A stretch of 64,000 nucleotides of DNA from Lachnospiraceae bacterium. GTDB taxonomy: Bacteria; Bacillota; Clostridia; Lachnospirales; Lachnospiraceae. Position numbers and translations under genes: made by a program. Shown here one piece after another: positions 53,253-62,324 of the stretch; position 1 is the first letter of the stretch, and every line of letters starts with the position of its first letter. The DNA lies in the NCBI GenBank assembly GCA_003507655.1, contig DNUZ01000024.1, positions 1-64,000 of the forward strand. Reading direction: 5' to 3'. The notes below the pieces were generated by a model that searched no databases, had not been told where the DNA came from, and saw only the letters and a program-made list of their open reading frames with translations.

Positions 53253-54361
53253 CAAGTGAACATTCAGTTTCAAAAAAAGAACCGTTGGTTCATATCTCGA
53301 AAAGAGACAGGATCTCTTTTGGAAAAGCATGGGGAATCCGAATTATTGCAGTATTAATTTCTTTAGTAGTATGTGCATTGGTCATCTTTGCACTGACAAA
53401 GTTAAATCCTTTAGAAGTATACCGTTCGATCGCAGATGGAGCAGTCGGAACGGAAAGACGTTTGTGGGTGACGATCCGTGATACGATGATCCTACTGTGT
53501 ATCGCAGTCGGACTGACACCGGCATTCAAGATGCGGTTTTGGAATATCGGAGCCGAAGGTCAGATCTTAGCGGGAGCAGCCGCAGCTGCAGCCGTTATGA
53601 TCTATGGCGGAGATTCGATGAGTAACGGCGTTCTGCTGGTAGTCATGTTTTTGGCAGGACTTGCCGCAGGTCTGGTCTGGGGTCTGATACCGGCAATTTT
53701 CAAAGCATTTTTAAATACAAATGAAACACTGTTTACCCTGATGATGAACTATGTGGCAATGCAGATTGTAACCTTCTGCATCGTATTCTGGGAGAACCCG
53801 GAGGGTTCTAATACGGTCGGCATTATCAATGCACCGACACAGGCAGGATGGCTTCCGGCATTGGGCGAATGGACTTATGGCTGGAATGTGGTCATCATTA
53901 TGGCGATTACACTGTTGATGTATTTTTACTTAAAATATAGTAAGCAGGGATATGAAATTGCAGTAGTCGGAGAGAGCGAGAATACGGCACTTTATGCGGG
54001 AATCAGTGTAAAGAAAGTTATCATGCGTACCATGGCAATCTCAGGAGCAATCTGCGGAATAGCCGGCTTTGTACTGGTCAGCGGTGCAAGCCATACGATT
54101 TCGACGAGTACGGCAGGCGGAAGAGGATTTACGGCGATCATCGTTGCATGGATGTCAAAATTCAATACCTTTGCAATGATCTTAGTATCCTTCTTCTTGG
54201 TATTTATGGAAAAAGGAGCGATCCAGATCGCATCCCAGTTCAATCTGAACGAGAATGCATCGGAAGTTATCACCGGAATTATTTTATTCTTCCTGATCGG
54301 ATGTGAATTTTTTATCAATTATAAAGTAGAGTTCCGTAAAAACAGAAAGGAGGCAAAATAA
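53249..54361 (+). CDS. ABC transporter permease (NupP/YufP type)
   Basis: A 370-residue membrane protein of the BPD_transp_2 family with eight to ten helices. FKMRFWNIGAEGQILAGAAAA near residue 92 and FLNTNETLFTLMMNYVA near residue 160 are the family's conserved segments. ATG 53249 overlaps the ATPase stop (ATGA), so the two are coupled. It pairs with the next permease to form the pore. Confidence 0.92.
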   Translation: MTSEHSVSKKEPLVHISKRDRISFGKAWGIRIIAVLISLVVCALVIFALTKLNPLEVYRSIADGAVGTERRLWVTIRDTMILLCIAVGLTPAFKMRFWNIGAEGQILAGAAAAAAVMIYGGDSMSNGVLLVVMFLAGLAAGLVWGLIPAIFKAFLNTNETLFTLMMNYVAMQIVTFCIVFWENPEGSNTVGIINAPTQAGWLPALGEWTYGWNVVIIMAITLLMYFYLKYSKQGYEIAVVGESENTALYAGISVKKVIMRTMAISGAICGIAGFVLVSGASHTISTSTAGGRGFTAIIVAWMSKFNTFAMILVSFFLVFMEKGAIQIASQFNLNENASEVITGIILFFLIGCEFFINYKVEFRKNRKEAK

Positions 54362-55342
54362 ATGACAGTGCTGATTACCTTTATTCAAAAAGCGATCGGA
54401 CAGGCAGTGGGAATGCTCTTTGGAGCAACCGGAGAGATTATCACTGAGAAGTCCGGAAACCTGAATCTTGGAATTCCGGGTATGATGTATATGGGCGGAA
54501 TTGCAGGTCTGATGGGAGCCTTCTTCTATGAAAAAACGGCGCAGAACCCAAACGGTCTGGTAGGACTGCTGATCTCTTTTGTCTGTGCAGTTCTGTGTGC
54601 AGCTTTTGGTGGACTGATCTACAGTGTACTGACCATTACCCTGCGGGCAAACCAGAACGTAGCAGGTCTGGCACTGACAACCTTTGGTGTAGGTTTTGGT
54701 AACTTCTTCGGAGGTTCTATTTCAAAACTTGCAGGTGGTGTTGGTCAGATATCCGTAGCAACAACTGCAGATGCTTATCGCAAGAGCATCCCGGTGTTAA
54801 GTGAGATACCGGTAGTCGGAAAGATTTTATTCTCCTATGGATTTTTAACCTATCTCTCTGTTATCCTTGCGATTTTGGCATCATGGTACCTGAATAAGAC
54901 CAGACAGGGTCTGAACTTAAGAGCGGTCGGTGAAAGTCCGGCAACCGCAGATGCAGCAGGAATCAATGTTACAAGATACAAATACCTTGCTACATGTATC
55001 GGTGGAGGTATTGCAGGTTTAGGCGGTCTTTACTTTGTTATGGAATACCTTGGAGGAACATGGACAAACAATGGATTTGGTGACAGAGGATGGTTAGCGA
55101 TCGCACTGGTTATCTTCGCATTGTGGAAACCGGTCAATGCTATCTGGGGTTCCTTCTTATTTGGAGCACTTTATATTCTCTACCTTTACATTCCGGGATT
55201 GACGAGAAGTTCCCAGGAGATCTTCAAGATGCTTCCGTATGTCGTAACGATCGTTGTGCTGATCATTACAAGTTTCAGAAAGAAACGCGAGAACCAGCCA
55301 CCGGCAAGCCTTGGAGAATCCTATTTCCGTGAGGAAAGATAA
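54362..55342 (+). CDS. ABC transporter permease (NupQ/YufQ type)
   Basis: A 326-residue permease of the same family. FGATGEIITEKSGNLNLGIPGMMYMGG near residue 20 and LRANQNVAGLALTTFG near residue 93 are diagnostic. Its ATG starts directly after the stop of the first permease. With the binding lipoprotein and double ATPase it completes a nucleoside-type importer. No terminator is obvious in the 14 bp to the converging azlD. Confidence 0.92.
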   Translation: MTVLITFIQKAIGQAVGMLFGATGEIITEKSGNLNLGIPGMMYMGGIAGLMGAFFYEKTAQNPNGLVGLLISFVCAVLCAAFGGLIYSVLTITLRANQNVAGLALTTFGVGFGNFFGGSISKLAGGVGQISVATTADAYRKSIPVLSEIPVVGKILFSYGFLTYLSVILAILASWYLNKTRQGLNLRAVGESPATADAAGINVTRYKYLATCIGGGIAGLGGLYFVMEYLGGTWTNNGFGDRGWLAIALVIFALWKPVNAIWGSFLFGALYILYLYIPGLTRSSQEIFKMLPYVVTIVVLIITSFRKKRENQPPASLGESYFREER

Positions 55343-55356
55343 GGGTATTCTGGAAC

Positions 55357-55686
55357 TTAAAATACTAATTGAACGAGAAGTATATAGCAGATCGTGCCGC
55401 CGGCGATAGATAAAAGCATCTGGCGTTTCCACAGGTGCAGAAGAACAACTACCGCAATGGCGATCGCTTCAGGGATTCCGTGGCTGCTGGAAAAAATACT
55501 TGCATTTTTTAAGCAGTAAGCGATCAGCAGTCCAAACACTGCAGCAGGGAGAACTTTTCCAAGATACCGGATATACTTTGGGGTCGGTTTTCCCGATGGA
55601 AAAATTAAAAATGGAAGAAAACGTGTTACCATCGTGGCAAGAACAACCGCTGCGATGGTAATTATTTGTTGTGTCAACGTCATCAT
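55357..55686 (-). CDS. azlD: Branched-chain amino acid transport protein AzlD
   Basis: A 109-residue, four-helix membrane protein. TRFLPFLIF and the [20 protein letters not shown] segment match AzlD, the small partner of AzlC in export of branched-chain amino acids. Its start overlaps the azlC stop by 4 bp. It converges on the BMP operon. Confidence 0.9.
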   Translation of the reverse strand: MMTLTQQIITIAAVVLATMVTRFLPFLIFPSGKPTPKYIRYLGKVLPAAVFGLLIAYCLKNASIFSSSHGIPEAIAIAVVVLLHLWKRQMLLSIAGGTICYILLVQLVF

Positions 55687-56360
55687 GCGGTTTCACCGCT
55701 TTTCTCTAAAGGTTTTCGTAAGAGTGTCAGCACTCCTGCGATTGCGATCATGGAAGGGATCATAAAGTCATCTGCGCCAAAGGCGATCAGGCAGAGTAGC
55801 GAAAGCACAATGCCAAGAATAGAACTGGTATGATCCTTATCTTTCAGCCATTGTTCTAAAAAGATCACAACGAACAGGGCAGTCAGAACAAAATCCAGAC
55901 CTTCTGTATTAAAATGAATAAACGAGCCTAAGACACCACCCAAGGTAGAACCGAAGAACCAGTAGAACTGATTCAAAAGCGTTACAAAGAACATAAACCA
56001 ACCCTTGTCCACGCCCTCGGGAATGTCCGCTGTATAGTTAATGGAAAAACTCTCGTCGCACATGCCAAAGATCAGATAGCACTGTTTCCATCCGGTGCCA
56101 CGATATTTATCTAACATGGAAATACCATAGAACAGATGTCTGGCATTGATCATCAGTGCCATTACGAATGCCTGCAGCGGGTTAAATGCTCCAAGCAGAA
56201 GAGTCACTGTAACAAATTCCATGGATCCGGCAAAAATGGTGATGCTCATAAGCATCGGATACCAGAAACTGAAACCGGAAACATTCATATAAATCCCATA
56301 AGTCAATCCTAAAAACCAGAAACCCGCAAAGATGGGAACCGTCAGCGGAAAGGCAGCCAA
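55683..56360 (-). CDS. azlC: Branched-chain amino acid exporter AzlC
   Basis: A 225-residue protein with about seven hydrophobic segments. Family motifs are [28 protein letters not shown] and [13 protein letters not shown] (near residue 90), the latter the AzlC signature. It forms a heteromeric exporter with AzlD. The ATG at 56360 has only a modest ribosome site. It starts close to a 300-bp AT-rich gap. Confidence 0.92.
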   Translation of the reverse strand: MAAFPLTVPIFAGFWFLGLTYGIYMNVSGFSFWYPMLMSITIFAGSMEFVTVTLLLGAFNPLQAFVMALMINARHLFYGISMLDKYRGTGWKQCYLIFGMCDESFSINYTADIPEGVDKGWFMFFVTLLNQFYWFFGSTLGGVLGSFIHFNTEGLDFVLTALFVVIFLEQWLKDKDHTSSILGIVLSLLCLIAFGADDFMIPSMIAIAGVLTLLRKPLEKSGETA

Positions 56361-56567
56361 GGGAAGAAATTGTGAAAAAGTATCAATAGAGCAAATATTC
56401 TAAAAATAAGTGAAAAATAGCACAACTCAGGCGATTCTGACGCTGTTATTCGTGATATTTACGAATAAAAACGAAAAAACTTGAAACGATAATATACAAT
56501 GCGATGAAAAATAGTAACAAAATGCAAAAAAATTATACAAATGCAACAAAGTGTTTAAAAAATGCTA

Positions 56568-56596
56568 TTGACGAAATAGTTGCAGGATGATAAATT
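56568..56596 (+). promoter_or_regulatory. Promoter of the secreted lipase-like gene
   Basis: TTGACG (56568-56573), 17 bp, TAAATT (56591-56596). The rest of the 306-bp gap (56361-56666) is AT-rich with a small dyad ATTCGTgatatttACGAAT at 56446-56464 and no other feature I can support. Confidence 0.55.
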
Positions 56597-56666
56597 ATAG
56601 TTGTAAAGAAAAACAATCTACAAGCCGTAAGGATGCAGGAAAGAGATTTAAGGAGGAGAAGCAAAA

Positions 56667-57527
56667 ATGAAAAGAATTTTGAAATGGGTTGCTAGCTTAG
56701 CACTGACGGTAGCAGTTGCTGGAACAACATTTTTACCGGCAATGACAGCTAACGCAGCAGAGGCAGAGGGAACAGAAAAGGTATACACAACATCTTGTGA
56801 TATGGCAAAGTTCATCTATCAGGGATATTACCACTGTGATACAGGTGTAAATCCTAATTCAAACGGACCGATTGCTATTTCCAAAGCGAAACTGGAAAAC
56901 AAAAATGTTTTCGGAAAAAAAGTTACAAAAGATGTTTACATCGTAGGTCTTGCAGGAACTGAGTTCATGTTTAACGAGCCACGCGGAGTCATCACAGACT
57001 TACAGGTAGGTTTCGAGCAGGATAACTTCTATATCAGAGAGATCAGAAAAGTTGTTTGCAAAGTAGTTCCAAAAGGAGCAAACGTAATCTTCACAGGACA
57101 CAGCTTAGGTGGAATGGTTGCACAGCAGGCAGCAGGCGATAGAACATTAAAACATCGCTATAACATCATCAATACAATTTCCTTTGGTTCACCACTGATC
57201 AACCCGATTGGAAGAGAAGGAAAAGTACAGCGTCTTGGTGATACATCCGATATCGTACCATACATGAGTGCACAGTCATTCGTTCGTCCGGTACATCAGA
57301 TCGCAGGACTGAACAGAGAAGACGGTGGATATGCAAAGAAAGATTTCGCAGAAGCACACATGAGAAGCTACCTTCGTACAGATGTATGGGGTGACTACGA
57401 TGTACTTGGATTCAAAGGCGGAAGTGCTAAGATCATCATTGATGAGAATGACATTGAGTCCTATGGCGCATACATCATTCCATTATTAAAAGATCTTCCA
57501 AGAATCGACATGAGCCCATGGAGCTAA
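56667..57527 (+). CDS. Secreted class-3-lipase-like alpha/beta hydrolase
   Basis: A 286-residue protein with a classic signal peptide (KRILK, hydrophobic core, cleavage after ANA near residue 30). The nucleophile elbow GHSLGGM lies near residue 151. A catalytic Asp is likely in LGDTSDIVPYM near residue 203, and a catalytic His in AEAHMRSYL near residue 236, giving a Ser-Asp-His triad. VYIVGLAGTEFMFN near residue 88 is the usual oxyanion strand. The substrate (lipid ester or other) is unknown. AAGGAGGAG precedes ATG, and a strong terminator follows. Confidence 0.85.
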   Translation: MKRILKWVASLALTVAVAGTTFLPAMTANAAEAEGTEKVYTTSCDMAKFIYQGYYHCDTGVNPNSNGPIAISKAKLENKNVFGKKVTKDVYIVGLAGTEFMFNEPRGVITDLQVGFEQDNFYIREIRKVVCKVVPKGANVIFTGHSLGGMVAQQAAGDRTLKHRYNIINTISFGSPLINPIGREGKVQRLGDTSDIVPYMSAQSFVRPVHQIAGLNREDGGYAKKDFAEAHMRSYLRTDVWGDYDVLGFKGGSAKIIIDENDIESYGAYIIPLLKDLPRIDMSPWS

Positions 57528-57638
57528 GATTTTAGGGAAAATAAGACAGTAATACTTCATCTGCACACAATAGGGTAAACTTGTAGAATGTTTTAGAACG
57601 AAAAAGTGCAGAGAAGCAAGAGGGTACAAATAAAAGAA

Positions 57639-57677
57639 GGAAGCCGTTGACAGGGGTAAGTCAACGGCTTCCTTTTT
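57639..57677 (+). terminator. Strong terminator after the lipase-like gene
   Basis: GGAAGCCGTTGA (57639-57650) pairs perfectly with TCAACGGCTTCC, followed by TTTTT. Confidence 0.93.
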
Positions 57678-57710
57678 CGCTTATTCTCAGACTTAAAAAA
57701 TGAGATGTTT

Positions 57711-58442
57711 TTAGCACCATCCGCCATCCATGGTTAGGATCTGTCCGGTCAGATAAGCCGGGGCAGTTGCAAGGCGGTAAATACATTCGGCTGCTTCTTG
57801 AGGTGTGCCGTAACGTCCGATCGGGATCTCCTCTTCTAAAGCAGTCCGTTCTTCCGCAGAAAAACAGGAATTCATACGGGTGTCGATCGTACCAAATGCA
57901 GCGGCATTTACCCGGATATTGCTTGGGGCAAGTTCTTTTGCCAGTGCTTTTGTGAAAGAATTCACAGCCCCTTTGGAAGCGGAATAGGCAACTTCCATTG
58001 AAGCACCGATGTTCCCCCAGACAGAAGAGACATTGATGATGCTGCCGGATTTTTTTGATAACATATAAGGAATTGCCTCCCGGCAGCAGTAAAAGACAGA
58101 GTCCAGATTGATACCCATCACACGGTGCCACTCTTCGTTGCTCATATCGCCAAGCAATCCGATGTGCGAAATGCCGGCATTGTTGATCAAAATGTCGATG
58201 CCACCGAAACGCTCCATTGTTTTTTCAAACATTTCTTTTACAAAGTCCGGCGAGCTGACATCGCCGATCAATGAGATGCAGCCAACGGAATAATTTTTTT
58301 TCAAATAAAATTCTAATGCAGACAATTCTTCTACGGACTGTCGGCAATTGAGTATTAAAGTGCAGCCTTCTTTTGCGAACCGTTCGGCAGCGGCTTTTCC
58401 AATCCCGTGGGATGCACCGGTAATAAGAACACGCTGATTCAT
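57711..58442 (-). CDS. FabG-like SDR family oxidoreductase
   Basis: A 243-residue classical SDR. GASHGIG is at residues 9-15, NNAG near residue 88, catalytic Ser in INVSSVWG near 137 and YSASKGAV with Tyr/Lys near 151. The C-terminal GQILTMDGGWC is typical of FabG-type 3-oxoacyl reductases, though a lone copy outside a fab cluster could act on another ketone. It is monocistronic and ends near the lipase terminator. Confidence 0.9.
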   Translation of the reverse strand: MNQRVLITGASHGIGKAAAERFAKEGCTLILNCRQSVEELSALEFYLKKNYSVGCISLIGDVSSPDFVKEMFEKTMERFGGIDILINNAGISHIGLLGDMSNEEWHRVMGINLDSVFYCCREAIPYMLSKKSGSIINVSSVWGNIGASMEVAYSASKGAVNSFTKALAKELAPSNIRVNAAAFGTIDTRMNSCFSAEERTALEEEIPIGRYGTPQEAAECIYRLATAPAYLTGQILTMDGGWC

Positions 58443-58532
58443 AGGAAATCCTCCGTTTTTCTTCTATATGTATCATGTCACCGGAAAAATGTCAACTTGA
58501 ACGTAAAAATTTAAAAATATTCTGAATATTAC

Positions 58533-58560
58533 TTGAGATAAAGGTGAAATGTGGTATAAT
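58533..58560 (+). promoter_or_regulatory. Promoter of hpf
   Basis: TTGAGA (58533-58538), 16 bp, TATAAT (58555-58560). GATATCAAAGAACGATATC just downstream is a short dyad (58569-58587). Confidence 0.75.
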
Positions 58561-58613
58561 AAATTTAGATATCAAAGAACGATATCAAATAACTAGCAAA
58601 GGGGTTGGGCAAT

Positions 58614-59141
58614 ATGCGTATAACAATTACGGGCAGAAATATTGACATTACAGATGGATTAAGATCAGCAGTAGAGGACAAGTTATCAAAACTCGAAAAG
58701 TATTTTACTCCCGACACCGATGTTTTTGTAACCTTAAGTGTAGAAAAAGAGAGACAGAAAATCGAGGTCACCATACCGGTAAAAGGAAATATCATCCGTT
58801 CAGAGCAGGTTAGCAACGATATGTATGTTTCCATCGATCTGGTAGAAGAGGTCATCGAGCGTCAGCTTAAAAAGTACAAAAATAAATTGGTTTCCAAACA
58901 ACAGAATGCTGCAAGCTTCCGTAAAGAATTTATAGAGAAAGAAGTCAGCACAGACGATGAGATCCAGATTATCCGTACCAAACGTTTCGGCATGAAACCG
59001 ATGTATCCGGAAGATGCCTGTGTACAGATGGAATTGTTAGGACATAATTTCTTCGTATTCCGTAATGCGGAGACGGAAGAGGTCAATGTGGTGTATAAGA
59101 GAAAAGGCAATACTTATGGATTGATCGAGCCGGAGTTCTAA
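58614..59141 (+). CDS. hpf: Ribosome hibernation promoting factor, long form
   Basis: A 175-residue protein. The N-terminal S30AE/HPF domain (residues 1-100, MRITITGRNIDITDGLRSAVEDKL) binds the 30S decoding centre; the C-terminal domain (about residues 120-175, IIRTKRFGMKPMYPEDACVQMELLGHNFFVFRN) mediates 100S dimer formation. It silences ribosomes in stationary phase. ATG 58614 is preferred; a TTG at 58605 touches the AAAGGGG ribosome site directly. Confidence 0.95.
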   Translation: MRITITGRNIDITDGLRSAVEDKLSKLEKYFTPDTDVFVTLSVEKERQKIEVTIPVKGNIIRSEQVSNDMYVSIDLVEEVIERQLKKYKNKLVSKQQNAASFRKEFIEKEVSTDDEIQIIRTKRFGMKPMYPEDACVQMELLGHNFFVFRNAETEEVNVVYKRKGNTYGLIEPEF

Positions 59142-59196
59142 AAGGTCAGGATATTATGAGCTAGGTGGGAATTTGTTAGGAAGGTGGTTGGCAAGG

Positions 59197-59353
59197 GGTG
59201 CACAAATGAGACATTCCAAGTTTCCTTGTGCAGACCATTCCAATGAACCTCTGAAAGCAGAAATCGTGTGCGCCAGAGGGCTTCACGATTCCTTGAGTTT
59301 CATTTCCATTGCACAAAAAGAAACTTTACATGTCTCATTTGTGCAGGCACCGA
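59197..59353 (+). repeat. Long-hairpin intergenic repeat, copy 5
   Basis: Arms GGTGCACAAATGAGACAT and ATGTCTCATTTGTGCAGGCACC (with a 3-base bulge) enclose the standard core. The arm sequence GAGACAT/ATGTCTC is unique to this copy but remains complementary. It lies 55 bp after hpf and before the hpf terminator, so it would be transcribed with hpf. Confidence 0.85.
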
Positions 59354-59406
59354 CAAGGTTCTCAGAACAGAATCAGAATACTTAAAACGTTATAAAGAAG
59401 TGATAG

Positions 59407-59453
59407 GATAGGTAGTGTACTACAAAAAAGTATAACGCCTGTCCTTTCTTTTT
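59407..59453 (+). terminator. Probable hpf terminator
   Basis: GGATAGGTAGTGTAC pairs with GTATAACGCCTGTCC with G-U pairs and a small internal loop, followed by TTTCTTTTT. Confidence 0.65.
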
Positions 59454-59505
59454 GCCTATTGGGTAGATGTCTTCCGAAACTTTTACAAGGTTATTCAAAG
59501 AGTGT

Positions 59506-59662
59506 GATCCACCTGCCCCTCCATTATGGAAGGCTTCCTTTTGTGCAATGGAGATGAGACTCTGGCGATTGTGGAACCCACTGGTGACACAATTGCCGTC
59601 TTAGAGGCTCATCGGAATGGTCTGCACAAGGAACCCTGGAATAATGGAGGGGGCAGGCGGTC
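59506..59662 (-). repeat. Long-hairpin intergenic repeat, copy 6 (most divergent)
   Basis: Arms ACCTGCCCCTCCATTAT (59511-59527) and ATAATGGAGGGGGCAGGC-like (59641-59658) are GC-rich and unlike any other copy. In the core, AATGAA/TTCATT of other copies is GATGAG/CTCATC, and GAAATCGTG/CACGATTTC is GGCGATTGTG/CACAATTGCC, so many substitutions are paired. Orientation is opposite to copy 5. The 668-bp gap between hpf and ddl holds only these two copies, the terminator and a short tandem repeat (CCTGAAAAAA at 59669 and 59690). Confidence 0.85.
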
Positions 59663-59809
59663 AATACCCTGAAAAAACTGCTCATATCCTGAAAAAAGTG
59701 TTTCTTCTCCACAGACCGCTTGTCATAGACATGAAAATGTTTTACTATTAATAAGTATTTGTATGATAAAAAAACAATAGGTTATAAGATAGGAAAAGGA
59801 GACAGGAAC

Positions 59810-60862
59810 ATGGACATTGTAGTATTAGCAGGTGGACTCAGTACAGAGCGTGATGTATCTTTTGTGACAGGAAATATGGTAAGCAAGGCATTGAGAAAGA
59901 ATGGTCATCGTGTCATTCTTTTAGATGTGTTTATGGGATATAGTGATAAGAAAGAAGATATCAGTGATATTTTTGAACATACCGAAGAGGTCAGCGTTCA
60001 GGTAGAAGAAATACCGACCGTGGCACCGGATCTAGCGGCAGTAAAGGCATCCAGAGCAGACCAGTCCGATAATTTTTTCGGGCCGAATGTTATTGAAATC
60101 TGTCAGAAGGCAGATGTGGTATTTATGGCACTTCATGGAGAGAATGGAGAAAACGGTAAGATACAGGCAGCTTTTGATCTGTTTGGCATCCGTTATACGG
60201 GAACCGGCTATTTAGGAAGTGCATTAGCGATGGATAAAAACATTGCAAAACAGTTCTTTGTGGCAAACGGTATTCCGACACCGGGTGGGATTCGTATGAA
60301 ACGTGGAGAGCAGATTCGCGAGTTTTCAAAAACAGGACTGAACCTTCCTTGTGTTGTAAAACCATGCTGTGGTGGTTCCAGTATCGGCGTGTCCATTGTA
60401 CGGACCATTGAGGAATATGAAGCAGCTTTAGAAGAAGCCTTCCGTTGGGAGGAAGAAATCCTGATCGAAGATTATATCGAGGGCAGAGAGTTTTCTGTTG
60501 GAGTGTTAGAAGGTAAGGCACTTCCAATCATTGAGATTGCTCCGGTCGAAGGATTTTATGACTACAAAAATAAATATAAAGCAGGCAGCGCGGTAGAGAC
60601 CTGTCCGGCACAGTTGTCAGAAGCTGTTACAAAACAGATGCAGCAGTATGCCGTAGAGGTTACAAAAGCATTGGGACTGGGCGCGTATTCCAGAATGGAT
60701 TTCCTCTTAGACAGCGATGAAAAAATGTATTGTTTAGAGGCAAATACCCTTCCCGGTATGACACCGACCAGTCTGCTGCCACAGGAGGCACAGGCAGTAG
60801 GAGTCAGCTTTGAGCAGCTTTGTGAGAAACTGATCGAGTTATCATTAAAAAAATATGCATAA
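59810..60862 (+). CDS. ddl: D-alanine-D-alanine ligase
   Basis: A 350-residue ATP-grasp ligase. LAGGLSTERDVSF opens the protein where Ddl has the GGxSxEhxVS motif, VFMALHGENGENGKIQAAF near residue 107 carries the HGxxGEDG element, and SRMDFLLD with LEANTLPGMTPTSLLP near residue 300 holds the Mg ligands. The product D-Ala-D-Ala is used by MurF, encoded next. The STER variant of the first motif and slightly unusual Y/K loop (DYKNKYKAGSAVE) are still consistent with Ala-Ala specificity. ATG 59810 follows AAAGGAGAC. Confidence 0.92.
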   Translation: MDIVVLAGGLSTERDVSFVTGNMVSKALRKNGHRVILLDVFMGYSDKKEDISDIFEHTEEVSVQVEEIPTVAPDLAAVKASRADQSDNFFGPNVIEICQKADVVFMALHGENGENGKIQAAFDLFGIRYTGTGYLGSALAMDKNIAKQFFVANGIPTPGGIRMKRGEQIREFSKTGLNLPCVVKPCCGGSSIGVSIVRTIEEYEAALEEAFRWEEEILIEDYIEGREFSVGVLEGKALPIIEIAPVEGFYDYKNKYKAGSAVETCPAQLSEAVTKQMQQYAVEVTKALGLGAYSRMDFLLDSDEKMYCLEANTLPGMTPTSLLPQEAQAVGVSFEQLCEKLIELSLKKYA

Positions 60863-60929
60863 CATTTATTGGCAGGAAAAGCAGGCACAAAAATCAGAAA
60901 AATGTTAGGAAACGAGGACAGAGATCAAA

Positions 60930-62324
60930 ATGAAGAATCTGACATTAGAACATATTGCAGACTGCTGTCATGGAACCTATATCGGACCGGAGGAACAACG
61001 GAATTTTGAGGTAACGGGAGTGGTGATTGACAGTCGTAAAGCGGAAGCAGGCAATCTGTTTGTGGCAATTAAGGGCGAGCGGGTAGACGGTCATACCTTT
61101 ATTGATGCAGTATATGGACAGGGAGCGGCAGCCGTAGTATCGGAACAACGGTTAGAAGTTCCGAAAGGACCTTACATTTTAGTGGAATCCACAGCACAGG
61201 CATTGAAAGATATTGCGGCATTTTACAGAAAAAGTCTGGATATTAAAGTGGTTGGAATTACCGGAAGTGTAGGAAAAACAAGTACAAAAGAAATGATAGC
61301 ATCGGTGCTTTCGGAAAAATATCGTGTCTTAAAGACGGCAGGTAATTTTAACAATGAAATCGGTCTGCCGCTGACGATTTTTCGGCTGAGCGAAGAGGAT
61401 GAGGTAGCAGTTCTTGAGATGGGAATTTCGGATTTTAATGAAATGCATCGTTTGGGAGCAATCGCAAGACCGGATATCTGTGTGATTACAAACATCGGGC
61501 TCTGTCATCTGGAGAACTTAGGAAGCCGGGATGGAATCTTAAAGGCAAAGACAGAGATTTTTGAGCATTTAAATGGAACGGGAACCGTGATCTTAAATGG
61601 GGAGGATGATAAGCTCTCTATGGTAGAAAACGTAAACGGAAAAGCTCCTGTTTTTTATGGGAAAAGCGAGAAAAACCAGTGCGGCAAAGAGAATCGGATT
61701 TATGCCACAGGGATTCAGAATCTCGGTTTAGACGGAATGAAAGCGGTATTTCATTTTCCGGAATGTACGAGAGAGGTGGAGATACCGATACCGGGTGAGC
61801 ATAATGTCTTAAATGCTTTAGCCGGAGCCTGCGTTGGCATGGAGCTAGGACTGGATGTAGAACAGATCTGTGCAGGCATTAAAAAAGCACAGACCATCGG
61901 AGGTCGCACGAACCTGATCCATGCAAATGATATGCTGATCATTGATGACTGTTACAATGCCAACCCGGTGTCCATGCGGGCATCCATCGACGTACTGACA
62001 CAGGCAAAAGGCAGAATGATCGCAGTGCTTGGCGATATGGGAGAATTAGGAGCGGATGAAAAAAGGCTCCACTATGAAGTGGGAGCCTATGCAGCAAGCC
62101 GTGGTCTGGATGCTCTGTTCTGCTGCGGCGAACTCTCTAAGGAATTAGCCAAAGGTGCAAAAGAACATAGCGAAACCATGGAAATATTCTATTTTGCTAC
62201 GAAAGAAGAACTGCTGTTACATTTGAAATCTTATCTGAAAAAAGGGGATACCATTTTAGTAAAAGCATCTCACTTTATGGAGTTTCCAGATATTGTTCGT
62301 TCTCTTCAAGCATCTGTTCAATAA
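60930..62324 (+). CDS. murF: UDP-MurNAc-tripeptide D-alanyl-D-alanine ligase MurF
   Basis: A 464-residue Mur ligase in three domains. The ATP loop GITGSVGKTSTKEM is near residue 108, NFNNEIGLPLTIF near 138, LEMGISDFNEMHRL near 160, and the C-terminal domain contains DDCYNANPVSMRAS near 338. It adds D-Ala-D-Ala to the peptidoglycan precursor. It follows ddl by 67 bp and overlaps the converging plsC by 50 bp at its 3' end. Confidence 0.95.
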   Translation: MKNLTLEHIADCCHGTYIGPEEQRNFEVTGVVIDSRKAEAGNLFVAIKGERVDGHTFIDAVYGQGAAAVVSEQRLEVPKGPYILVESTAQALKDIAAFYRKSLDIKVVGITGSVGKTSTKEMIASVLSEKYRVLKTAGNFNNEIGLPLTIFRLSEEDEVAVLEMGISDFNEMHRLGAIARPDICVITNIGLCHLENLGSRDGILKAKTEIFEHLNGTGTVILNGEDDKLSMVENVNGKAPVFYGKSEKNQCGKENRIYATGIQNLGLDGMKAVFHFPECTREVEIPIPGEHNVLNALAGACVGMELGLDVEQICAGIKKAQTIGGRTNLIHANDMLIIDDCYNANPVSMRASIDVLTQAKGRMIAVLGDMGELGADEKRLHYEVGAYAASRGLDALFCCGELSKELAKGAKEHSETMEIFYFATKEELLLHLKSYLKKGDTILVKASHFMEFPDIVRSLQASVQ

